From positions 1-44,382 of the forward strand of contig JBJXHG010000145.1 of the NCBI GenBank assembly GCA_046160865.1: a stretch of 44,382 nucleotides of DNA, in the 5' to 3' direction. Positions 16,585 through 24,547 of the stretch are shown here, one piece after another. The position numbers and the translations under genes are program-made. Positions within the stretch are counted from its first letter, which is position 1. Each line of letters starts with the position of its first letter. The notes beneath the pieces were generated by a model that was not told the DNA's origin, searched no databases, and worked only from the letters and a program-made list of their open reading frames with translations. The DNA is from JBJXHG01 sp046160865 (GTDB taxonomy: Bacteria; Planctomycetota; UBA1135; GCA-002686595).

Positions 16585-18159
16585 ATGAGTCGTTTTCTCG
16601 CGGTCTTGGCGTGCGTGACGAGTTTGTGCGCGAGCACATTGGCGCAGGCGGAATCCGAGTGGGAGTTCGTCGGCGGACAAGGCATCAGCGACGGCAGCGT
16701 CTTTTGCTGTCAGATCGTGGGGGATCGGAACGGCTCGATCTACGTGTCGTATCAAGACCACAGCCTCGGCCCGAATCCGGCGAGCGTGAAGCGCTACACG
16801 AATGGCGCGTGGTCGTACGTCGGCGGCAAAGGCAACGCGAGCGTTGGAACGGCTTGGTACAACCACCTCGCGTTCGACACGCTCGGACGGCTGTACATCG
16901 CGAGTCGCGATTACGGCGTCGCCGGCAAGCTCAATCTGCGCCGCTTCCCGGGCTTCACGAGCAACGGCTGGCAAAGCGCCGGCACGGGCGGCGCCAGCGC
17001 AGGCGACGCGCACTACACGCACATCGCGATTGGTCCCGACGAAGACGTTTTCGCCGTGTTCGCGGATCAGACGCAGAACAATCGCGCGACGGTGCGACGC
17101 TTCTGGCACGGCGAGTGGTCGAACATCGGCAGCCCCGGCTTCACGACGGGATCGGCCGGCTACACGAGTCTCGCGGTGGACGCACAAGGGCGCGTGTACT
17201 TGGGATTCGCCGACGGCAATCACACGGACGTGTCGGGCGAGGGCAGATTCACCGTGATGCGCTACGACCCGACGGTCGGCTCGTGGCAACCGCTCGGCAA
17301 TCCCGGCTTCACGCAGAACGGCGCGCTCAACGCGCGGCTCGTGCTCGACAATGCCGGCACGCCGTACGTCGCGTATCAGCACTACCACTCGCGCATCGTC
17401 GTGATGCGCTTCAATGGCACGCAGTGGGCGCAAGTCGGCGGCTCGGCCTCCGGCTCCGATCGGCCGGTGCTCGAAACCGAGTCGTGGCGACAGTGGGTTT
17501 CGCTCGCGTTCGACAGCCAGAACAAGCCATACGTCGCGTACCAGCTGTTCGACGGCGGACGCAAGGCCGCGGTGCGACGTTTGGAAGGGAGCAGCTGGGT
17601 GCCGGTCGGCGACATCGGCTTCACGCCCGGCTCGGCCGATTACATGTCGATGGCGATCGACAGCAACGACGTGCCGCACGTCGTGTTCCGCGACTCGACG
17701 AGCGGCAACAAGGCGTCGGTGATGCGCTTCGCTTCGGCGCCGGTCGTCTACTGCACGCCGAGCACGGACTCGTTCGGCTGCACGCCCGAGATCTCCGCAT
17801 TCGGATCGCCGAGCGTCAGCCACGACGGCCCGTTCCGCATCTCGGCGGAGCCCATGATCTCGCACCGCGCGGGCATGCTCCTGTACAGCTTTCAGCCCGC
17901 GGAGCAGTCGTTCGCGAGCGCGATGATGTGCATCGGCGCACCGTACGCGCGAGTCGGCCTGCAGTCGTCCGGCGGCACGCCCGGCGTCGCGGATTGCTCG
18001 GGCACGCTGCTCGTCGACTTCAATCAAGTCATCCAGAGCGGCAGCAATCCGGGCCTGACCGAAGGACGCACGGTGTACGCGCAGTTCTGGTATCGCGACG
18101 CGCAGGGACGCTCGGGTAAAGGCACATCCGACGCGGTTCGCTTCCGCATCCGGCACTGA
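16585..18159 (+). CDS. Secreted beta-propeller-like protein with a shared C-terminal Cys module
   Basis: 524 residues. A signal peptide occupies about residues 1-22 (ending TLAQAES). Residues about 25-385 hold five to seven repeats of about 50-60 residues with recurring patterns such as WSYVGGKGNASVG, NIGSPGFTTGSAGYTSLAVD and PVGDIGFTPGSADYMSMAID, each with YVAYQ or YLGF strands; this is the look of a BNR/sialidase-like propeller. Residues 389-524 are a 136-residue module starting YCTPS, with cysteines at module positions 2, 11, 61 and 83 exactly as in the FG-GAP protein at 6764-8401. No catalytic residues are evident. An extracellular binding or surface role is inferred. It converges with the carbonic-anhydrase-like gene. 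Confidence 0.82.
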   Translation: MSRFLAVLACVTSLCASTLAQAESEWEFVGGQGISDGSVFCCQIVGDRNGSIYVSYQDHSLGPNPASVKRYTNGAWSYVGGKGNASVGTAWYNHLAFDTLGRLYIASRDYGVAGKLNLRRFPGFTSNGWQSAGTGGASAGDAHYTHIAIGPDEDVFAVFADQTQNNRATVRRFWHGEWSNIGSPGFTTGSAGYTSLAVDAQGRVYLGFADGNHTDVSGEGRFTVMRYDPTVGSWQPLGNPGFTQNGALNARLVLDNAGTPYVAYQHYHSRIVVMRFNGTQWAQVGGSASGSDRPVLETESWRQWVSLAFDSQNKPYVAYQLFDGGRKAAVRRLEGSSWVPVGDIGFTPGSADYMSMAIDSNDVPHVVFRDSTSGNKASVMRFASAPVVYCTPSTDSFGCTPEISAFGSPSVSHDGPFRISAEPMISHRAGMLLYSFQPAEQSFASAMMCIGAPYARVGLQSSGGTPGVADCSGTLLVDFNQVIQSGSNPGLTEGRTVYAQFWYRDAQGRSGKGTSDAVRFRIRH

Positions 18160-18178
18160 GCGGCCGTTCGAGACCGAC

Positions 18179-18201
18179 GCACGGCGACTCGCGCTGCGTG
18201 C
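18179..18201 (+). terminator. Possible hairpin between convergent genes
   Basis: GCACG-GCG (18179-18186) can pair with CGC-TG-CGTGC (18192-18201), giving eight base pairs with a two-base bulge and a five-base loop. It lies between the stops of two converging genes (18159 and 18218). No T-run follows, so Rho-independent action is uncertain. Confidence 0.3.
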
Positions 18202-18217
18202 CTTCACGCGCGGCGCG

Positions 18218-18757
18218 TCAGCCGGGTCGCACGCGCGCGATCTCGGCGCGAGCGGCGGCGGCGAGCGCACGATAACGCTCCGGCGTGCGTCGAATGATCT
18301 CGATCTCGCGGTCCGTGACCGAGCGTCGCACGACCGCGGGCACGCCGACGACGAGCGAGCGCGGGGGAACGATCATGCCCTCGCGCACGACCGCGCCGGC
18401 CGCGACGAGGGAGAACGCGCCGATGCGTGCTCCATCGAGCACGCGCGCGCCGATCCCGACGAGCGCGTCGTCCTCGATGGTCGCGCCGTGCACCGTCGCC
18501 GAATGTCCGATCGACACGCGCGCCCCGATCACGACCGGCCACTCGTCGAGCGTCCCGTGCACGACCACGCCGTCCTGGATGTTCGTGTCGTCGCCGATCT
18601 CGATCCGGTGCACGTCGCCGCGCAACACGGCGGCGTACCAGACCGACACACGTGCGCCGAGCAGCACGTCGCCGACGATCGCGGCGGTCGGTGCGACGAA
18701 CACGTCCGCGCCGAAGCGCGGCGTCTTTCCACCATGAGACAGGACGAAGGAGTGCAT
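18218..18757 (-). CDS. Gamma-carbonic anhydrase-like hexapeptide-repeat protein
   Basis: 179 residues of left-handed beta-helix type with repeated [LIV]GxxxxV steps, for example ADVFVAPTAAIVGDV and VVIGARVSIGHSATVHG. The three histidines that bind metal in gamma-carbonic anhydrases are at the right places: H67 in VVVHGT, H85 in IGHSA and H90 in TVHG. R46 and D48 of the LRGD loop and Q61 of the NIQDG motif are also kept. Length and motifs match the YrdA/PaaY group, whose members are carbonic anhydrase-like or acyl-CoA-related metal enzymes. A C-terminal helix (about 150-178) packs on the trimer. It is divergent from hrpB with 26 bases between the start codons. Confidence 0.88.
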   Translation of the reverse strand: MHSFVLSHGGKTPRFGADVFVAPTAAIVGDVLLGARVSVWYAAVLRGDVHRIEIGDDTNIQDGVVVHGTLDEWPVVIGARVSIGHSATVHGATIEDDALVGIGARVLDGARIGAFSLVAAGAVVREGMIVPPRSLVVGVPAVVRRSVTDREIEIIRRTPERYRALAAAARAEIARVRPG

Positions 18758-18783
18758 CGCGAGGCGGCTAGGATACCCCGCCC

Positions 18784-21279
18784 GTGCCGCTCACTCCGCT
18801 TCCGATCGACGACGTGCTGCCCGAGCTACTCGCTGGGTTGTCGCGCTCACGCTGCGTCGTGCTGCGTGCTCCGACCGGCGCCGGCAAAACGACGCGCGTT
18901 CCGCCGGCGATCTTGGACGCCGGGATCGCGAACGGCCGATCGGTCGTGATGCTCGAGCCGCGGCGTCTCGCCGCACGCGCAGCGGCGCGCCGGATGGCGC
19001 ACGAACGCGGCTCGGCGCTCGGCGACGAAGTCGGCTACCACGTGCGTTTCGATCGGCGTGCCGGCCAGCACACGCGCATCCTCGTCGTCACCGAGGGGCT
19101 TCTGCTGCGCATGCTGCAGTCGGATCCATTCCTCGAGGCGTTCGGCGCCGTCGTGTTCGACGAGTTCCACGAGCGCAATCTCGACACGGATCTCGCGCTC
19201 GCGCTCGTGCGCCGCGTGCAACTCGACGCGCGCCCGGACCTCGCGCTCGTCGTCATGTCCGCGACGATCGCTGCGCGCGACGTGGCAGGCTTCCTCGGCG
19301 ATGCGCCGGTCGTGCACAGCGAAGGCCGCCTCTTTCCAGTCGAGATCGCGCACGTCGACGCCGACGAGCGGCGCTCGATCCCGTGGAACGCGGCGCGTGG
19401 CATCGAGCGCGCGCTCGCTGCAACGCGCGGTGACGTGCTCGCGTTCTTGCCGGGCGTCGGCGAGATCCGCCGCACGCGCGACGAGCTCGCGGGCGTCGCG
19501 CGGCGATCGAACCTCGCGCTGCTCGAGCTGTACGGCGATCTGCCGCCCGAGCGGCAGGACGAGGCGTTGCGTCGCGCGGATCGACGTCGCGTCGTGCTCG
19601 CGACGAACGTGGCCGAGACTTCCGTGACCGTCGAGGACGTCGACGCGGTCGTCGACACGGGCTACGTGCGGCGCCTGCAGTACGACACCGGCGTCGGGCT
19701 CGATCGGCGCGTGCTCGGCCGCGTGTCGCGGTCGTCCGCCGATCAACGCGCCGGCCGCGCTGGTCGCACGAAGCCCGGCGTGTGCATCCGGTTGTGGAGC
19801 GAGCGCGAGCACCGATCGCTTTCCGAGCACGAAGAGCCGGAGATCCGCCGCGTCGACCTCGCGGGTGCCGTGCTGCAACTCTTGCGCTTCGGCGAGCGTG
19901 ACCTCGAGCGGTTCCCTTGGTTCGAGGCGCCGCCACTGGCCGCGCTCGAGCGCGCGCTCGATCTGTTGCGCGACCTCGGCGCGGTCGACGCGCGCAGCGA
20001 CGTCACCGCGCTCGGTCGCACGCTCGCGGCGCTGCCCGCGCATCCACGCGTCGCGCGCTTGCTCGTCGAAGCACACCAGCTCGGATGCGCGCGAGAGGGC
20101 GCGCTCGCGGCCGCATTGATCGCCGAGCGCGATCCGTTCCAGGGCCGGCCCGTGGCGCATGCATCGGATTCCGACGTGTGGGAGCGCGTGCTCGCGATCG
20201 AGCGCACGAACGACGGACGCGCACGTGCGGTGCTGCAAGCCGCGGAGATGTTCGAGCGCTCGATCGAGAGCGAGCTCGGCCGCGCGGCGCGCGCAGCTTC
20301 GGTCGAAGAGGCGCTGCTGCGTTCCGTGCTCGCGGCGTACCCCGATCGCGTCGCGCGCCGCCGCGACGCGCAGAGCCGTCGCGGTGTGATGGTCGGCGGC
20401 CGCGGCATTCGACTCGCCGACGAGAGCTCCGTGCACGACGCGGAGCTGTTCGTGTGCGTCGACGCCGACCTCGGCATGCGCGGCGAGCGCTCGGAAGCGC
20501 TCGTGCGGATCGCGTCGAAGATCGAAGCAGACTGGCTGCCGCTCGCCGCGCGTTCGACCTCCGTCGACGTCGAGTTCGACAGGGTCACGAAGCGCGTGTC
20601 GGCGCAGCGGCGCGCGCGCTACCGCGATCTCGTGCTCGAAGAGGCGCAGTGCGGGTTGCCGGACGACGAGCGTGTGGCGGAGGCGCTCGCCGCTGCGGCG
20701 CTCGAGGACTCGGAACGCTTGTTCGAGCAGACCGCCGACGCGACGTTCGCCGGGCGCGTCGCGTTGCTGCGGCGCGCGATGCCGGAACTCGCGCTGCCCG
20801 CGCTCGACGTGCAGTTCCTGCGCGCCCACTTGGTGGAGCTGTGCGCAGGCAAGCGCTCGCTCGACGATGTCGCGCGCATCGATTTGGGGGAGCTGTACAG
20901 CGCGCGCCTCGGACATCACGGGCGACGCGCACTCGAACACGATGCACCCGCGAAGATCCAAGTCCCGAGCGGGAGCTGGATTCGGCTCGAGTATCCGCTC
21001 GATCGGCCGCCCGTGCTCTCGGTGCGTATCCAAGAGGTGTTCGGACTCGCGGACTCGCCGCGCATCGCCAGCGGACGCGTGCAAGTGCTCCTGCACCTGC
21101 TCGCGCCGAATGGGCGGCCGCAGCAAGTGACGGACGATCTGCGCAGCTTCTGGAACGGCGCGTACCAAGAGATGCGCAAGCAGATGCGCGCACGCTATCC
21201 GAAGCACGCATGGCCCGAGGATCCGTGGAACGCGGAGCCGCAGCGGCGGCCGCGACGGTCGCGGGGATCCGACGCGTAG
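18784..21279 (+). CDS. hrpB: ATP-dependent helicase HrpB (DEAH family)
   Basis: 831 residues with a GTG start preceded by AGGA. Walker A is TGAGKTT with K35, and motif II is DEFHER at 126-131. MSATI, ATNVAETSVTVEDV and QRAGRAGR follow in order. Then come the HA2/ratchet region and the HrpB-specific C-terminal domain (from about 660, including LPLDVQFL-like and YPLDRPPVLSVRIQEVFGL segments). Full family length. HrpB is a 3'-5' RNA/DNA helicase-like ATPase whose cellular role is poorly defined. It is divergent from the gamma-carbonic anhydrase gene, so the two probably share a short promoter region. Confidence 0.94.
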   Translation: MPLTPLPIDDVLPELLAGLSRSRCVVLRAPTGAGKTTRVPPAILDAGIANGRSVVMLEPRRLAARAAARRMAHERGSALGDEVGYHVRFDRRAGQHTRILVVTEGLLLRMLQSDPFLEAFGAVVFDEFHERNLDTDLALALVRRVQLDARPDLALVVMSATIAARDVAGFLGDAPVVHSEGRLFPVEIAHVDADERRSIPWNAARGIERALAATRGDVLAFLPGVGEIRRTRDELAGVARRSNLALLELYGDLPPERQDEALRRADRRRVVLATNVAETSVTVEDVDAVVDTGYVRRLQYDTGVGLDRRVLGRVSRSSADQRAGRAGRTKPGVCIRLWSEREHRSLSEHEEPEIRRVDLAGAVLQLLRFGERDLERFPWFEAPPLAALERALDLLRDLGAVDARSDVTALGRTLAALPAHPRVARLLVEAHQLGCAREGALAAALIAERDPFQGRPVAHASDSDVWERVLAIERTNDGRARAVLQAAEMFERSIESELGRAARAASVEEALLRSVLAAYPDRVARRRDAQSRRGVMVGGRGIRLADESSVHDAELFVCVDADLGMRGERSEALVRIASKIEADWLPLAARSTSVDVEFDRVTKRVSAQRRARYRDLVLEEAQCGLPDDERVAEALAAAALEDSERLFEQTADATFAGRVALLRRAMPELALPALDVQFLRAHLVELCAGKRSLDDVARIDLGELYSARLGHHGRRALEHDAPAKIQVPSGSWIRLEYPLDRPPVLSVRIQEVFGLADSPRIASGRVQVLLHLLAPNGRPQQVTDDLRSFWNGAYQEMRKQMRARYPKHAWPEDPWNAEPQRRPRRSRGSDA

Positions 21280-21602
21280 ACGAAAGCACGCGGCAGAAAT
21301 GACGCGAGCATCGCGCGCCGCGCGTCTCGTTGCGGGACGTCACCCGCTCCTACTGCGCCTGAGCGTCCGTGCAGCCGGGACGTCCGGCGTTGGACTGTCG
21401 TTCGACGAATGCCGCTGGTGGTCGTCCACGCTCGTCTCCCTGGCCACGCGCACGCGAACTCACGACGACCCTACGGTGTGAGAAGTGTCGCGCGCCGACG
21501 GACGGCGCGAGCGCAACCGCGACTCCGCGCGTCGCGCGGAAAGGCATCGTCGCCCACGAGCGCCGCGTCGTTCGGGCGTTCGAGCGCGGAACGATCGCGC
21601 GC
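21280..21602. other. Intergenic stretch without a supported gene
   Basis: 323 bases between the converging hrpB and peptide transporter genes. Frames here are short and Arg/Ser-rich. I see no strong hairpin, repeat or RNA gene. Confidence 0.5.
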
Positions 21603-23159
21603 TCAGTCCCGCATCATTCGCACGAGCGGCTTCGCGCACAGCGCGAGCAAGATGCCGGGCACGATCGTGATGAGCGCGATCGTCGTGAAGAGCTGGGCGT
21701 CGGAGAGCTTCATGCTCGTGCACACAAGCTTGATCTGTCCGCCGAGGTAGAAGCCGACCGAAATCGACAAGAACCACACGCCCATCATCAAGCTGACGAT
21801 GCGCTCGGGCGCGAGCTTGCTCATCACGGACAAGCCAACGGGTGACAAGCACACTTCGCCCACGGACTTGAACATGTAGAGCATGATGAGCCACAGCGGG
21901 CTCACCAGAATGCCGGTGTCGGCGATGTGCGCGCCGCGCACCATGATCGCGTAGCCGGAGCCGATGACGATGAGGCCGAGCGCGAACTTGACGGGGCTCG
22001 ACAGGTCGCGCGGCCCGAGCTTCATCCAGATCCACGCGAAGATCGGCGACAAGAAGATGATCGCGAGCGAATTCACCGACTGGAACTGGCCGGACGCGAT
22101 GGTGACGCCGCCGAGCTCTCGGCTCGTCTTCTCTTCCGCGAAGATCGTCAACGTAGAGCCGGATTGCTCGAACGCCGACCAGAACAGCGTCGATGCGACG
22201 AACAGGACGAAGAGGACATACAGGCGCTTGCGCTCTGCCGGCGTCCACTTGGCGCTGAAAAACAGCCAGCCGAAGAAGCCGATGGTGATCAGCGCGAGGA
22301 AGAAGCCGAAGCCGTGGTCGACGTCCTCGATCGTGACGTGCATCGTCCCGCTCGTCACGAGCGCCGCGAACACGCCGCCGATCACGAGGATCGCTGCGAT
22401 CCAACGTACGAGCGTCTTCTTTGCCTGCGCGTACGCGGCGGGATCGCCGTAGGTCGCCGGGTGCAAACCAGCTTGTCCGAGGTGACGGCCGCCGCGCGCG
22501 TACTGCACCAGGCCGCAGAACATGCCGACCGCCGCCGCGCCGAATCCGAACTGCCACGAGTGCGCGGGATCGATGCCCATGCTCTCGAGCCAGCCGCGGA
22601 ACGTCGGCGATTGTGCGAGCCACGGGCATACCAACTGCGACAGGAACGAGCCCAGGTTGATCCCCATGTAGAAGATCGAGAACGCAGCGTCGCGACGCGC
22701 GTCGTCCTTCGAGTAGAGCTGTCCGACGACCGTGCTGACGTTCGGCTTCAGGAGGCCCGTGCCGACGATCACGAGCCCGAGCCCCGTGAAGAACGGCGCG
22801 ACGCCGGGAACTGCGAGCATGACGTGACCGAGCAAGATGATCACGCCGCCCCAGAACACCGAGCGCCGTGGACCGAGGATGCGATCCGCGATCCATCCAC
22901 CCGGCAGCGACATCAAATAGATGAGCGATCCGTAGATGTGGTAGATCGCGATCGCGTGCGCTTCCGAGAGCCCGAGCCCGCCGCCATCGCTCTCCGCGTT
23001 CTTCGCGACCGCCGTCATCATGAAGAGGACGAGCAGCGCACGCATCCCGTAGAAGCTCCAGCGCTCCCAGAACTCGGTGATGAAGAGCGTCAACAACCCG
23101 CGCGGATGCCCGAAGAATCGTCGGTCCGATGACACAGAGTTCTGGTCGGTGGAGCTCAT
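21603..23159 (-). CDS. Proton-dependent oligopeptide transporter (POT/PTR family)
   Basis: 518 residues with about 12-14 hydrophobic segments. The POT signature ExxERxxFYG is at residues 29-38 (EFWERWSFYG); this motif couples proton and peptide uptake. The second signature region near GSLIYLMSLPGGWIADRILG and the later FWSAFEQSGSTL segment are also family marks. It should import di- and tripeptides across the cytoplasmic membrane by proton symport. The start ATG at 23159 fits the family N-terminus. The next gene upstream on the same strand is a carboxylesterase, 96 bases away. Confidence 0.93.
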   Translation of the reverse strand: MSSTDQNSVSSDRRFFGHPRGLLTLFITEFWERWSFYGMRALLVLFMMTAVAKNAESDGGGLGLSEAHAIAIYHIYGSLIYLMSLPGGWIADRILGPRRSVFWGGVIILLGHVMLAVPGVAPFFTGLGLVIVGTGLLKPNVSTVVGQLYSKDDARRDAAFSIFYMGINLGSFLSQLVCPWLAQSPTFRGWLESMGIDPAHSWQFGFGAAAVGMFCGLVQYARGGRHLGQAGLHPATYGDPAAYAQAKKTLVRWIAAILVIGGVFAALVTSGTMHVTIEDVDHGFGFFLALITIGFFGWLFFSAKWTPAERKRLYVLFVLFVASTLFWSAFEQSGSTLTIFAEEKTSRELGGVTIASGQFQSVNSLAIIFLSPIFAWIWMKLGPRDLSSPVKFALGLIVIGSGYAIMVRGAHIADTGILVSPLWLIMLYMFKSVGEVCLSPVGLSVMSKLAPERIVSLMMGVWFLSISVGFYLGGQIKLVCTSMKLSDAQLFTTIALITIVPGILLALCAKPLVRMMRD

Positions 23160-23255
23160 GGGGGTTGCGCGGGAGGCTAAGGGATGCCGCCGTGGAACGG
23201 AAGGCGATGCGCCCGCGCGAGCGCGGTCTGCCGCGCGCAGCGCATGCGCTCCGCG

Positions 23256-23933
23256 CTAGCGCAGTCTCGCCGCGAGCCAGCTACCGAGATCCTCGAGCTC
23301 CTCGCGGCAGACTTCGTGCGCCATCGGATAGCTCTTCCACGTCACGGATAGACCGCGCTCGATCAACGCGTCGCGCAGCGCGACACCGCGCTCGTGACGT
23401 ACGACGCCGTCCTGCGTGCCGTGCGCTTGGAAGACCTCGATCGCGCGGTTCGCGGCACTCACCTCCGCGTCGAGCTTCTCGGGGAGCACGAGGTACGTGG
23501 ACAGCGCGGCGAGGCAACGCAGCGGCTGCGCGTGACGGAGCGCGACGAACGTCGCCATCGCTCCGCCTTGAGAGAACCCGAACAGGGCGATGTTTCGCGA
23601 CGGCACACCGCGCTCGTTCTCGCGCGCGATCAGCGCCTCGACGGCCGCGGCCGAGCGACGGATGCCAGTCTCATCGTGCCGTGCGCGCAGGTCGACGTTC
23701 GAGATGTCGTACCAGGCCGGCATCACCATCCCCGCGTTCACCGTCAGCGGGATTTGCGGAGCGTGGGGGAAGACGAAGCGGACCGGTGTCGACGCCGGCA
23801 ATCCGAGCAGCGGCACGGCCGGCACGAAGTCGTGCCCGTCCGCTCCGAGCCCGTGGAGCCAGATCACGCTGAAACGCGCCGGAGCAGTGGGCTCGATCTC
23901 GACGCAGGGCAAGAGCTTGGTAGTGGATGTCAT
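23256..23933 (-). CDS. Alpha/beta-hydrolase, phospholipase/carboxylesterase family
   Basis: 225 residues from the ATG at 23933; upstream extension to 24005 is possible but not family-like. It has the small acyl-protein-thioesterase/EstB layout. The oxyanion-hole motif is WLHGLGADGHDF (25-36), the nucleophile S121 lies in GFSQGG, the acid is D175 in HGTQD and the base is H206 in MAHEV. It should hydrolyse carboxylic esters or thioesters in the cytoplasm. No signal peptide is present. Confidence 0.92.
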   Translation of the reverse strand: MTSTTKLLPCVEIEPTAPARFSVIWLHGLGADGHDFVPAVPLLGLPASTPVRFVFPHAPQIPLTVNAGMVMPAWYDISNVDLRARHDETGIRRSAAAVEALIARENERGVPSRNIALFGFSQGGAMATFVALRHAQPLRCLAALSTYLVLPEKLDAEVSAANRAIEVFQAHGTQDGVVRHERGVALRDALIERGLSVTWKSYPMAHEVCREELEDLGSWLAARLR

Positions 23934-24013
23934 GGAGGAGCTGTGCGCGCGCGCGACGGCGGGTAACCTGGGAAGCTCGTCGCGCAGCGTAATCGCCGCG
24001 CGCACCCTTCGCG

Positions 24014-24547
24014 ATGCACGTCCGCTACCGCTGCAAAGTCCGCTGGTCGTCCGACCGCCCCGAGGTCCTCGTCATCTGCTGCTCCGACGGGCGCTGGCAC
24101 GCGCAGGTCGCCGAGTTCGTGCGCGAGGAAGTCAGCGATCGCCCGGACCTGTACGCGGTGCCCGGCGGACCGGTCGCAGTCGATCCGTGGGCATCTTCTT
24201 TCGAAGAAGCGCGCGTCCTCGAGGAAGCTCTGCGGTTGTTCGTGACGTACCACGCGCTCAACCAAGTGTGGCTCGTCGCTCACGAGGGTTGCGCGTACTA
24301 CCGGCACCGTCACCCGCACTGGACCGAGGAAGAGCTGCGGCGGCGCCAAGAAGACGACCTCCGGCACGCTCAGTTGATCCTGCAGCAACGCTACCCACAG
24401 CTCGCCGTGCGCCTCGTGTACGCTTCGCACGACGAGGAGAGTGTCTTGTTCACTTCGCTCGATGCTTCCGGAATGCCGCTGGATCGCCGCGGTGACGTCG
24501 ATGCAGACGTCCACACGCGCCACCTTCGCGGTGAGCCGCGCGAATGA
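24014..24547 (+). CDS. Divergent beta-carbonic anhydrase-like protein
   Basis: 177 residues. The zinc-site pattern of beta-carbonic anhydrases can be traced: C23, D25 and R27 in CCSDGR, then H90 and C93 in AHEGC. The usual Gly after the second Cys is Ala (HEGCAYY), and the region between lacks the long family segments, so this is a minimal or diverged member. Hydration of CO2 is possible but not assured. The stop overlaps the start of the large secreted protein gene (ATGA), which implies coupling. No signal peptide is visible, so this protein is cytoplasmic while its partner is exported. Confidence 0.72.
   Translation: MHVRYRCKVRWSSDRPEVLVICCSDGRWHAQVAEFVREEVSDRPDLYAVPGGPVAVDPWASSFEEARVLEEALRLFVTYHALNQVWLVAHEGCAYYRHRHPHWTEEELRRRQEDDLRHAQLILQQRYPQLAVRLVYASHDEESVLFTSLDASGMPLDRRGDVDADVHTRHLRGEPRE

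Noticed and set aside
21430..21510. A possible repeat-family member with ACTCAC and GTGTGAG
   Set aside because: The arms do not pair beyond a few bases and the end motifs of the family are missing.
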